A DNA stretch of 64,000 nucleotides, taken from assembly GCA_000717735.1 (NCBI GenBank), contig JOBE01000038.1:68410-132409 (forward strand), in the 5' to 3' direction. The position numbers were made by a program, and so were the translations under genes. Position 1 is the stretch's first letter. Each line of letters starts with the position of its first letter. The DNA is from Streptomyces griseoluteus. Lineage in GTDB: Bacteria > Actinomycetota > Actinomycetes > Streptomycetales > Streptomycetaceae. Positions 56,344 to 64,000 of this stretch are shown piece after piece. The notes beneath the pieces are model-generated. The model ran no database searches. It was not told the origin of the DNA and was given only the letters and a program-made list of their open reading frames with translations.

Positions 56344-57999
56344 TCACCGCATCGCAAGCAGCCTCCGGAAGCGGCCCGACACCACCTGCCGGGCGCCGAC
56401 CACACCGCCCGCGAACCGCAGGACGAGCCCGCGCCGCGCCGACGCCACGACCTGGACGAGCAGCACCCGGCCCAGTCGTCCGAGGACCATGCCACGCCGG
56501 TCCACGGCCCCCTGCGGGGCCCTGACCTCGGCGTTTCCGATCGTTCCCGCCGCACAGCGCAGCTCCGCACGGAGCGACCACGCGGCGAGCCGGCCCGCGC
56601 GGAGCAGCTTCGCGGTCGGCAGCGACACGGTCGCCGTCCAGCCCTCGTCGGCGGGAAGCAGCGGCGCGTCGAGGGCCACCTCGGCCGCCGAGACCCGCTC
56701 CGTGAAGACCACGCGCACCGCGGTGGGGCGCAGCTCGGCGACCCGCCCGTACAGATCGTGAACGGTCAGGGTCAGCCGGGTCGACGCGCCGACGGTCACG
56801 GAACCGTCCACGGCCAGGGGCAGCTCGGCGGGCGCGATCTCCGCGAGACCCTCCAGGGGTACGTCGGCGGGAGCGGCGGCGAGGACCGGCGTGCCGTCCC
56901 CGGCGCGCGGGTACGGCGGGACGAGCCGGGGCAGGGGCGCGGCCAGCTCGACGAACCGGGTCAGCTCCCACCCCTCGGGCACGACGGCGAGCGCCGTGAG
57001 CGCGGCGTGCAGCCAGCGGGACGGCGCCTGGGCGTCGGCGACCGCTTCGGCCTCGAATCCGGACAGGTGGGCGCGGGTGGCCGTCCACCAGTCGGCCCGG
57101 TAGGCGGCGGTCCGCTGCGGCAGCTCGCGCAGGTACATGGGGAGGTCGTAGTCGAGGAACTTCGTCTGCGCGGCGCGGGCGAGCGCGGGGCGTCCCGCCG
57201 TACGGAACACGTCGAGGACGGCGGCGTGCGCGGCGATCCGGTGCTCCCAGTTGGCCAGGGAGGCGCGGCGCAGCGAGATCGACAGGGTGGCGGCCTGCCG
57301 CCGCACGTGCCACACGTAGACGGGGACGTCGGTGACGGCGAGCCGGGGGGCGGCGGCCTGCACCCGGGCGCTGAAGACGAAGTCCTCGTAGTGGAAGGCG
57401 CCGTCGGGGAAGCGGATGGCGTGCCGGTCGAGGAAGTCGCGGCGGTAGAGCTTGTTGACGGAGAGGGTGTCGAGGACGAACTCCGGGTGCTTCTCGACGC
57501 CGTCGAGGACGGTGCCGGGAAGCGTGGCGCCCTGGGACACGTCGTACAGCGAGGGCGCCCAGACGGTCTCCCGGCCTTCGGGGAGTTCGCGGCGCACGCA
57601 GATCCCGGCGACGACGTCGGCGCTCCGCTCGGCGGCGACGGCGAGCAGCCCGTCGACTGCCCCGGGCAGCAGCAGGTCGTCGCTGTCGAGGAACAGGACG
57701 TACGGGTGGACGGCGGCGGAGATGCCGTCGTTGCGGGGGGTGCCGCAGCCGCCGCTGTTCTCCCGCCGGATCAGCGGCCGTACCCGCGGCTCGTCGGCGA
57801 ACCCGGCGAGCACCTCGGGGGTCGCGTCCCCGGAGGCGTCGTCGACGACGATCACCTCGCCGACCGCCTCGCCCTGGGCGAGGGCGGAACGGACGGCGTC
57901 GCCGACGTGTGCCGCGTCGTTGTACGCGATGACGATCACGCTGACAGTGCTGACAGCGTCGGCGCGCGCGGGGGTCTGCGGCTGCGGGGTCTCACTCAC
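56344..57999 (-). CDS. GT2 glycosyltransferase, paralogue of the fused enzyme's N-terminus
   Basis: 551 aa. The first 230 residues (VSVIVIAYNDAAHVGDAVRS, VIVVDDASGDATPEVLAGFA, NSGGCGTPRNDGI, LFLDSDDLLLP, NKLYRRDFL) match the GT2 domain of the neighbour motif for motif. The C-terminal 250 residues hold beta-strand linker sequence (LTLTVHDLYGRVAEL) but no TagF domain. So it looks like the fusion protein minus its polymerase part. GTG at 57999. It may act on the same polymer. Confidence 0.85.
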   Translation of the reverse strand: MSETPQPQTPARADAVSTVSVIVIAYNDAAHVGDAVRSALAQGEAVGEVIVVDDASGDATPEVLAGFADEPRVRPLIRRENSGGCGTPRNDGISAAVHPYVLFLDSDDLLLPGAVDGLLAVAAERSADVVAGICVRRELPEGRETVWAPSLYDVSQGATLPGTVLDGVEKHPEFVLDTLSVNKLYRRDFLDRHAIRFPDGAFHYEDFVFSARVQAAAPRLAVTDVPVYVWHVRRQAATLSISLRRASLANWEHRIAAHAAVLDVFRTAGRPALARAAQTKFLDYDLPMYLRELPQRTAAYRADWWTATRAHLSGFEAEAVADAQAPSRWLHAALTALAVVPEGWELTRFVELAAPLPRLVPPYPRAGDGTPVLAAAPADVPLEGLAEIAPAELPLAVDGSVTVGASTRLTLTVHDLYGRVAELRPTAVRVVFTERVSAAEVALDAPLLPADEGWTATVSLPTAKLLRAGRLAAWSLRAELRCAAGTIGNAEVRAPQGAVDRRGMVLGRLGRVLLVQVVASARRGLVLRFAGGVVGARQVVSGRFRRLLAMR

Positions 58000-58078
58000 C
58001 CGTGAATCCTACGTGTCCCCCGAACGGCCTCCGGAGGACCGGAGCCCGACGAAACACCCGGCCAGGCACGCACGGAAA

Positions 58079-58106
58079 CGGCCGGGCACCCGAAGGTGCC
58101 CGGCCG
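58079..58106 (-). terminator. terminator after obg
   Basis: CGGCCGGGCACC and GGTGCCCGGCCG form a 12-bp perfect stem with a CGAA tetraloop, 35 bp past the obg stop. Confidence 0.9.
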
Positions 58107-58141
58107 TCCGAGCCGATGGGCGGCGGACGCCGCCCCGCCCG

Positions 58142-59581
58142 CTAGAACGGGTTGAACTCCTCGAACTCGCGGTCCGGGTCGGCGCGCTCCGCGTCGCGGT
58201 CGCGGCGGCGCTGGGCCGCCGGACGCGGGGCCTCGAGCCGGTGGTCCTCACCACGGCGGCCGAGCATCTCGGCGCCGGCCATCATGCTCGGCTCCCAGTC
58301 GAAGACGACCGCGTTCTCCTCGGCGCCGATGGCGACGCCGTCGCCCGCACGGGCGCCCGCCTTCATCAGCCTGTCCTCGACACCGAGGCGGTTGAGGCGG
58401 TCGGCCAGGTAGCCCACGGCCTCGTCGTTGTTGAAGTCGGTCTGGCGGACCCAGCGCTCCGGCTTCTCGCCGCGCACCCGGTACACGTCCTCGACCTCGT
58501 CGTACGTGACCGTGAAGCCCGCGTCGTCGACGGCCTTCGGACGGATGACGATACGGGTCGCCTCCTCCTTCGGCTTGGAAGCGCGCGCCTCGGCGACGAT
58601 GCCGGCGAGGGCGAAGGAGAGCTCCTTGAGGCCGAGACGGGCCACGGCGGAGACCTCGAACACCTGGTATCCGCGCTGCTCCAGGTCCGGGCGGATCATC
58701 TCCGCGAGGTCCTGGCCGTCCGGGATGTCGACCTTGTTGAGCACGACGATGCGGGGCCGGTCCTCGAGGCCGCCGTACTGCCGCAGCTCCTCCTCGATGA
58801 TGTCGAGGTCGGTGACCGGGTCACGGTCGGACTCCAGCGTCGCCGTGTCCAGGACGTGCACCAGCACCGAGCAGCGCTCGACGTGCCGCAGGAACTCCAG
58901 GCCCAGGCCGCGGCCCTGGCTGGCGCCCGGGATCAGGCCCGGCACGTCGGCGATCGTGTAGACCGTCGAGCCGGCCGTGACGACGCCGAGGTTCGGCACC
59001 AGGGTGGTGAAGGGGTAGTCCGCGATCTTCGGCTTGGCGGCCGACAGGACCGAGATGAGCGAGGACTTGCCGGCGCTCGGGTAGCCGACGAGCGCCACGT
59101 CGGCGACGGTCTTCAGCTCCAGGACGATGTCCCGCGCCTCGCCCGGCTCGCCGAGGAGCGCGAAGCCGGGGGCCTTGCGGCGCGCCGAGGACAGCGCGGC
59201 GTTGCCGAGGCCGCCGCGCCCGCCCTGGCCGGCGACGAAGGTGGTGCCCTGGCCGACCAGGTCGGCGAGCACGTTGCCCTGCTTGTCGAGGACGACGGTG
59301 CCGTCGGGTACGTAGAGGACCAGGTCCTGGCCGTCCTTGCCGGAGCGGTTGTCACCGGCGCCGGGCTGGCCGTTGGTGGCCTTGCGGTGCGGGGAGTGGT
59401 GGTACTCGAGGAGCGTGGTGACCGCCTGGTCGACGACCAGGGTCACATCGCCGCCACGTCCGCCGTTGCCGCCGTCGGGGCCGCCGAGCGGCTTGAACTT
59501 CTCCCGGTGAACGGAGGCGCAGCCGTGGCCTCCGTTACCCGCGGCGACATGCAGCTCGACGCGGTCCACGAAGGTGGTCAT
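58142..59581 (-). CDS. obg: Obg/CgtA GTPase
   Basis: An essential GTPase of 50S assembly; in Streptomyces Obg is linked to the onset of aerial growth and sporulation. The 479-aa protein has an N-terminal glycine-rich Obg fold (GGDGG-type: [19 protein letters not shown]), the G-domain with [32 protein letters not shown] and NKVDIPD, and a C-terminal OCT domain. The tail (residues about 440-479) is rich in Arg, Asp and Glu. ATG at 59581 is preceded by GGAGG at 7 nt. Confidence 0.97.
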   Translation of the reverse strand: MTTFVDRVELHVAAGNGGHGCASVHREKFKPLGGPDGGNGGRGGDVTLVVDQAVTTLLEYHHSPHRKATNGQPGAGDNRSGKDGQDLVLYVPDGTVVLDKQGNVLADLVGQGTTFVAGQGGRGGLGNAALSSARRKAPGFALLGEPGEARDIVLELKTVADVALVGYPSAGKSSLISVLSAAKPKIADYPFTTLVPNLGVVTAGSTVYTIADVPGLIPGASQGRGLGLEFLRHVERCSVLVHVLDTATLESDRDPVTDLDIIEEELRQYGGLEDRPRIVVLNKVDIPDGQDLAEMIRPDLEQRGYQVFEVSAVARLGLKELSFALAGIVAEARASKPKEEATRIVIRPKAVDDAGFTVTYDEVEDVYRVRGEKPERWVRQTDFNNDEAVGYLADRLNRLGVEDRLMKAGARAGDGVAIGAEENAVVFDWEPSMMAGAEMLGRRGEDHRLEAPRPAAQRRRDRDAERADPDREFEEFNPF

Positions 59582-59632
59582 GGTTGTGCCTCCATTACAT
59601 ACGTGCGGAATGTCTATCTAGTAACACGCGAA

Positions 59633-59671
59633 AGGCGGACCCGCTTCCCGTACGGGAAGTGAGGTCCGCCT
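59633..59671 (-). terminator. terminator after rpmA
   Basis: AGGCGGACC and GGTCCGCCT form a 9-bp stem with an inner CTTCCCGTACGGGAAG palindrome, 16 bp beyond the rpmA stop. It may be partly read through into obg, which starts 52 bp later. Confidence 0.8.
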
Positions 59672-59686
59672 CCGCAAAAGAACCGA

Positions 59687-59941
59687 TCAGGCGACCGGAA
59701 CGATGTTCACGACCTTGCGGCCACGGTGGGTGCCGAACTGCACCGCACCGGCCTGCAGGGCGAACAGCGTGTCGTCGCCGCCACGGCCGACGCCGGAGCC
59801 GGGGTGGAAGTGGGTGCCACGCTGGCGGACCAGGATCTCACCCGCGTTGACGGCCTGACCGCCGAAGCGCTTCACGCCGAGCCGCTGGGCATTGGAGTCG
59901 CGCCCGTTACGGGTGGACGATGCGCCCTTCTTGTGTGCCAT
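59687..59941 (-). CDS. rpmA: 50S ribosomal protein L27
   Basis: 84 aa. Standard L27: [20 protein letters not shown], then [20 protein letters not shown] and [17 protein letters not shown]. Its N-terminal tail reaches the peptidyl-transferase centre. The N-terminus is the non-processed kind (no Firmicutes-type leader). It follows rplU by 13 bp. Confidence 0.98.
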   Translation of the reverse strand: MAHKKGASSTRNGRDSNAQRLGVKRFGGQAVNAGEILVRQRGTHFHPGSGVGRGGDDTLFALQAGAVQFGTHRGRKVVNIVPVA

Positions 59942-59954
59942 GTCTCAGTCCCTC

Positions 59955-60275
59955 TTACTTCGCAGCCGCGGGGATACCGGTGACCTTGATCGCCGTGTAC
60001 TGCTGGCGGTGACCCTGGCGACGGCGGTAGCCGGTCTTGTTCTTGTAACGAAGGATGTCGATCTTGACACCCTTGTGGTGGTCGACGACCTCGGCCGTGA
60101 CCTTGATGCCGGCCAGGACCCACGGGTCGCTGGTCACGGCGTCGCCGTCGACAACGAGCAGGGTCGAGAGCTCGACCGTGTCGCCAACCTTGGCAGTGGA
60201 AATCTTGTCAACCTCAACGATGTCGCCGACAGCAACCTTGTGCTGGCGACCACCGCTGCGCACGATGGCGTACAC
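59955..60275 (-). CDS. rplU: 50S ribosomal protein L21
   Basis: 106 aa. Standard L21: [20 protein letters not shown], then [20 protein letters not shown] and [23 protein letters not shown] start. It heads the rplU-rpmA operon, with a strong promoter 159 bp upstream and a leader of roughly 150 nt, long enough for an L21-leader-type RNA regulator, though I did not fold it. Confidence 0.97.
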   Translation of the reverse strand: MYAIVRSGGRQHKVAVGDIVEVDKISTAKVGDTVELSTLLVVDGDAVTSDPWVLAGIKVTAEVVDHHKGVKIDILRYKNKTGYRRRQGHRQQYTAIKVTGIPAAAK

Positions 60276-60433
60276 GCGGATCTCTCTCTCACTCGGGATC
60301 GAAACCTCTGAAGCCAGCCACTCACACGGACCCGAGGGCCCGCGGCGTTCCGGAATCGGACGAGCGGCCTCTCCCGACGAGCGGGAGGGAGGTGCTCAGA
60401 GGCGTGGCGTATCAATAGACACGCCGACGGTCT

Positions 60434-60463
60434 AGGTTACGGGCGGCTGCCTCGGGGGGTCAA
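60434..60463 (-). promoter_or_regulatory. rplU-rpmA promoter
   Basis: On the minus strand TTGACC (60458-60463), 18 bp, TAACCT (60434-60439). This is the closest match to the vegetative consensus in the window. Confidence 0.75.
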
Positions 60464-60475
60464 ATTCGCCCGTGC

Positions 60476-60511
60476 GGTACGGGGCCGCCCCCGGAGGGAC
60501 GGCCCCGTACC
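60476..60511 (-). terminator. terminator after rne
   Basis: GGTACGGGGCCG and CGGCCCCGTACC form a 12-bp perfect stem with a 12-nt loop, 7 bp past the rne stop and just upstream of the rplU promoter. Confidence 0.9.
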
Positions 60512-60517
60512 CGCCGG

Positions 60518-63500
60518 TCAGTCCTGGGCCGGGGCGGCGGTCTTCTCCGCCGCCTTCTTGGCCGGGGCCTTCTTGGCGGTGGTCTTCTTCGCCGCGGTCT
60601 TCTTGGTCGCCGCCGTCTTCTTGGTGGCGGCCTTCTTGGCCGTGGCCTTCTTCGCCGCGGTCTTGCGCGCCGCCGTCTTCTTGGCGGGGGCGGTCTCGTC
60701 CTCGGCGGGTGCCTCGGTGACCGCTTCCGCGGCCTCCGCGGGCGCCTCGGCGGCCTCGGCCGGGGCCGTGGTCACCACGACGACCGCCGCTTCCTCGGCG
60801 CCCGAGGGCGAACCGGCGGGCGCGGTGGCCTTACGGACCACCCGGCGACGGGCACGCGGCGGGGCGGCCACGGGGGCCTCCTCGACGACGGGCTCGATGA
60901 CGGGCTCCGCGACCGGCGCCACGACGGGCTCCGGCTCCGGGGCGGCCTCGGCGACCGGCGCGACGGCCGGCTCCGGGGTCGGCTCCGTGGTCGAGACGAC
61001 CGGGGAGGTCACCCGGCGGGTGGCACGGCGACGGCCACGCGGGGCCGGGGCCGGGGTCTCCTCGACCACCGGCTCGGCCACGGGCTCGACGACCGTCTCG
61101 GCGACCGGCTCCGGCGCCACGACGGGCTCCGGCTTCGACTCGCGCTGCGGCTCGGCCTTCGGCTTCGCCTCGAAGTCGACCGCCTCGGTCTCCACGACCG
61201 GCCGCGCGGCGACCGGCGCGGACACCCTGCGGGTCGCGCGACGACGGCCACGACCGCGCGTGGCGGCGGCCTCTGCCTCGGCGATGGAGCCGTACAGCTC
61301 CTCGTCGGCGGCGATCGGCTCGGGCAGCGCGATGGGTGCGGCCAGCTCGGCCGCGACCTCGGCCTCGGTCTCCAGGAGGTCGGCCTCGGCCTCCGTCGCC
61401 TCGGCGTGCTCGTGCTCGTGGACGTGCTCGGCGCCGCCGCGGCCGCGCTTCTTCGCACGCTTGCCGCCGCCACCGCCGCCGGCGGTGGTCGGCTGCTCCA
61501 TGTGGACGATGACACCGCGGCCGTTGCAGTGGACGCAGGTCTCGGAGAAGGACTCCAGGAGGCCCTGGCCGACCCGCTTGCGGGTCATCTGGACCAGGCC
61601 GAGCGAGGTGACCTCGGCCACCTGGTGCTTGGTCCGGTCCCGGCCCAGGCACTCCAGGAGGCGGCGCAGCACCAGGTCTCGGTTGGACTCCAGGACCATG
61701 TCGATGAAGTCGATGACGACGATGCCGCCGAGGTCGCGCAGCCGCAGCTGGCGCACGATCTCCTCGGCCGCTTCGAGGTTGTTCCTCGTCACGGTCTCTT
61801 CGAGGTTGCCGCCCTGGCCGGTGAACTTGCCGGTGTTGACGTCGACGACGATCATCGCCTCGGTCTTGTCGATCACCAGCGAGCCGCCGCTCGGCAGCCA
61901 GACCTTGCGGTCGAGCGCCTTCATGAGCTGCTCGTCGATCCGGTACGTCGCGAAGACGTCGACCTCGCTCGTCCACCGGGACAGGCGGTCGGTCAGGTCG
62001 GGGGCGACGTGGTGGACGTACCCGTGGATGGTCTCCCACGCGTCGTCACCGCTGACGATGACCTTGGAGAAGTCCTCGTTGAAGATGTCCCGGACGACCC
62101 GGACGGTCATGTCCGGCTCGCCGTAGAGCAGCGTCGGGGCGTTGCCGCTCTTCGCCTTCTTCTGGATGTCCTCCCACTGCGCCTGCAGACGCTCGACGTC
62201 ACGGCGCAGCTCGTCCTCGCTCGCGCCCTCGGCGGCGGTGCGCACGATGACGCCCGCGTCCTCGGGAACGATCTTCTTGAGGATGGTCTTCAGGCGGGCG
62301 CGCTCGGTGTCGGGGAGCTTGCGGCTGATGCCGGTCATCGAGCCCTCGGGCACGTACACGAGGTAGCGGCCGGGCAGCGAGACCTGGCTGGTGAGACGGG
62401 CGCCCTTGTGGCCGATCGGGTCCTTCGTCACCTGGACGAGGACCGACTGGCCGGACTTGAGGGCGGTCTCGATGCGGCGCGGGCCGTTGCCCATGCCGAG
62501 GGCCTCGAAGTTGACCTCGCCGGCGTACAGGACCGCGTTGCGGCCCTTGCCGATGTCGACGAAGGCGGCCTCCATGGACGGCAGGACGTTCTGGACCTTG
62601 CCCAGGTAGACGTTGCCGACGTACGAGGTGGCCTGCTCCTTGTTGACGTAGTGCTCGACGAGCACGTTGTCCTCGAGGACGCCGATCTGGGTGCGCTCGC
62701 CGTTCTGGCGGACGACCATGACGCGCTCGACGGCCTCGCGGCGGGCCAGGAACTCGGCCTCGGTGATGATCGGGACGCGGCGGCGGCCCTGCTCGCGGCC
62801 TTCGCGGCGGCGCTGCTTCTTGGCCTCCAGGCGGGTCGAGCCCTTGATGGACTGGACCTCGTCGACGCCGGTGCCGGGCTCGGCCTTCTCGCGGGCCGGG
62901 CGGGGCTCGCGGACCTTGACGACCGTGCGGACGCCCTCCTCCTCGGCGCCCTCGACGTCGGCGGAGGCGTCCCCGCTGCGACGGCGGCGGCGACGGCGAC
63001 GGCGGGAGCTGCTGGAGCCGCCGGCGAACGCGTCGGCGTCGTCCGGCTCCTCCTCGCCCTCCTCGGCCTCGGCGGTCTCGTCCTCCGCGTGCGGCTCCTC
63101 GCCCTCCTCGGCCTCGTCGACCTCGGCGAGCTCACCGCGACGGCGGCGACGGCCGCCACGGCGGCGACGGCGGGAGGGACGGTCCTCGTACTCGTCCGTC
63201 TCCTCGGCCTCCGCGGCCGCCTCGGGCTCCTCCATCTCGACGGTCTCGTCGATGTCGTCGGCGACGGCCTCCACCTCGGGCTCGTCGGCGACGGTGGCCG
63301 GGACGGGCTCGACGGCGACGGGCTCGCCGCGGCGACGGCGGCGACGACGGCCGCCGGTCTCCGCAGGCTCGGGGGCCTCCACGGCCTCGGCCGCGGTCTC
63401 GACGGGCTCGATCTCCTCGACCGTCTCCTCGTCCTCCGGCTCCACCACACCGGCGGCGGCCGCGGCGGCCGCGGTCTCCGGGGTCTGGAACATCGGCTCC

Positions 63501-64000
63501 GCGAAGACCGGGGCCTGGAAGACGGCGACGGCGGGGCGCGCGGCGCGGCGCGTCTCCCGGACCGGGGCCGGCTCGGAGGTGAACTGCGGGGAGGTCGCGC
63601 GACGGCGGCCGCGGCCACGGGTGGCGGCGGTCTCGGCGGCGGTGACCTCGGCCTCTTCGGCGGCGATCTGCGCGACGGTCGACGTCGGCAGCGATTCACC
63701 GGCGGCCGGGGCCTCGGCGGGCGCCTCGGTGGCCGCCTCGGGGGAGGTGACCTTACGGGTGGCACGGCGGCGGGTACGCGGGGCGGGCGCGGCGGCCTCC
63801 TCCGCGACCTCGGCGACGGGCGCGACCGGCTCGGCGGCCGCGACCGGCTCGGCGGGGGCCGCGGCCACGGTCTCCTCGGCGGCGGCGGGGGCGCCGGCCG
63901 GAGCGGTGGCCTTACGGGTGGCGCGGCGGCGGGTCCGGGCCGGCGGAGCGGCCTCGGCGGGCTCCTCCACGACGGCCTCGGCGGCCGGGGCGGCCTCCGG
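60518..64000 (-). CDS. rne: RNase E/G family endoribonuclease, 5' end outside window
   Basis: The frame is open to base 64000; 1,160 residues are visible. The core starts near MVVRQNGERTQIGVLEDNVL with the S1 domain (ATSYVGNVYLGKVQNVLPSM), FVDIGKGRNAVLY, the DNase I-like catalytic pair VVDVNTGKF and VVIDFIDM, and the zinc-link CVHCNGRG. Long Arg-, Ala-, Glu- and Pro-rich extensions lie on both sides, as known for Streptomyces RNase ES; the C-terminus is a KKTAAKK-type lysine-rich tail. The extensions carry a repeated RRRATR module. Confidence 0.93.
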   Translation of the reverse strand, partial: PEAAPAAEAVVEEPAEAAPPARTRRRATRKATAPAGAPAAAEETVAAAPAEPVAAAEPVAPVAEVAEEAAAPAPRTRRRATRKVTSPEAATEAPAEAPAAGESLPTSTVAQIAAEEAEVTAAETAATRGRGRRRATSPQFTSEPAPVRETRRAARPAVAVFQAPVFAEPMFQTPETAAAAAAAGVVEPEDEETVEEIEPVETAAEAVEAPEPAETGGRRRRRRRGEPVAVEPVPATVADEPEVEAVADDIDETVEMEEPEAAAEAEETDEYEDRPSRRRRRGGRRRRRGELAEVDEAEEGEEPHAEDETAEAEEGEEEPDDADAFAGGSSSSRRRRRRRRRSGDASADVEGAEEEGVRTVVKVREPRPAREKAEPGTGVDEVQSIKGSTRLEAKKQRRREGREQGRRRVPIITEAEFLARREAVERVMVVRQNGERTQIGVLEDNVLVEHYVNKEQATSYVGNVYLGKVQNVLPSMEAAFVDIGKGRNAVLYAGEVNFEALGMGNGPRRIETALKSGQSVLVQVTKDPIGHKGARLTSQVSLPGRYLVYVPEGSMTGISRKLPDTERARLKTILKKIVPEDAGVIVRTAAEGASEDELRRDVERLQAQWEDIQKKAKSGNAPTLLYGEPDMTVRVVRDIFNEDFSKVIVSGDDAWETIHGYVHHVAPDLTDRLSRWTSEVDVFATYRIDEQLMKALDRKVWLPSGGSLVIDKTEAMIVVDVNTGKFTGQGGNLEETVTRNNLEAAEEIVRQLRLRDLGGIVVIDFIDMVLESNRDLVLRRLLECLGRDRTKHQVAEVTSLGLVQMTRKRVGQGLLESFSETCVHCNGRGVIVHMEQPTTAGGGGGGKRAKKRGRGGAEHVHEHEHAEATEAEADLLETEAEVAAELAAPIALPEPIAADEELYGSIAEAEAAATRGRGRRRATRRVSAPVAARPVVETEAVDFEAKPKAEPQRESKPEPVVAPEPVAETVVEPVAEPVVEETPAPAPRGRRRATRRVTSPVVSTTEPTPEPAVAPVAEAAPEPEPVVAPVAEPVIEPVVEEAPVAAPPRARRRVVRKATAPAGSPSGAEEAAVVVVTTAPAEAAEAPAEAAEAVTEAPAEDETAPAKKTAARKTAAKKATAKKAATKKTAATKKTAAKKTTAKKAPAKKAAEKTAAPAQD

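Overview
The window reads as a stretch of Streptomyces core chromosome. It is about 70% GC with strong third-position GC bias, carries many GTG starts, and its genes are densely packed with GTGA/ATGA stop-start overlaps. The order hrcA-dnaJ, hemW, lepA/rpsT, holA, comEA-comEC, leuS, nadD-LCP-rsfS, proB-proA, obg-rpmA-rplU-rne matches, from memory, the conserved SCO25xx block of S. coelicolor. Most genes lie on the minus strand. The ends are cut: an MFS transporter loses its 5' end at base 1, and RNase E/G loses its 5' end at base 64000. No rRNA, CRISPR array, transposase, integrase or secondary-metabolite cluster was seen.

Layout. 1-6 kb: MFS permease; adenine/adenosine deaminase, RNase Z, HIT hydrolase, TPR membrane protein and AAA+ ATPase. 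6-10.3 kb: rsmE, nitronate monooxygenase-like gene, dnaJ and hrcA, with a perfect CIRCE operator. 10.3-13.5 kb: metallo-beta-lactamase-fold enzyme, DUF3097 protein and a chloramphenicol-exporter-like MFS gene behind a 339-bp leader. 13.4-21 kb: hemW, acyl-CoA synthetase, lepA divergent from rpsT, a 94-bp tandem repeat, holA. 21-29.7 kb: YceI protein, MFS plus ArsR pair with a three-unit operator array, comEC, comEA, degV, a coiled-coil membrane protein. 29.8-33 kb: leuS behind a leucine leader-peptide attenuator, then tRNA-Ala(GGC). 33-37.3 kb: GT87 mannosyltransferase-like protein, zinc-ribbon genes, a divergent MFS/HTH pair and a second identical tRNA-Ala. 37.4-44.3 kb: phosphatase with a CTG start, rsfS, LCP-like protein, nadD, a 53-aa membrane protein, M48 protease and two related membrane proteins. 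44.3-47.6 kb: proA, a conserved gene and proB. 47.7-58 kb: surface-glycan genes (GtrA, GtrB-like, DUF6056-like, galE, GT4, GT2-TagF fusion, GT2). 58-64 kb: obg, rpmA, rplU, rne.

How they work together. Much of the right half concerns translation and ribosome assembly (leuS, rsfS, obg, L21, L27, rne) and the envelope. The LCP-like gene and the glycosyltransferase/TagF cluster plausibly build and attach an anionic wall glycopolymer, which literature on S. coelicolor links to sporulation. The most informative regulatory signals are the leuS attenuator, the HrcA/CIRCE switch, the 14-bp operator triplet before the arsR-type gene, and a set of genes whose -10 box sits exactly 6 nt before the start codon, implying leaderless transcripts.

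All functional calls come from reading motifs by eye; no database search was run.
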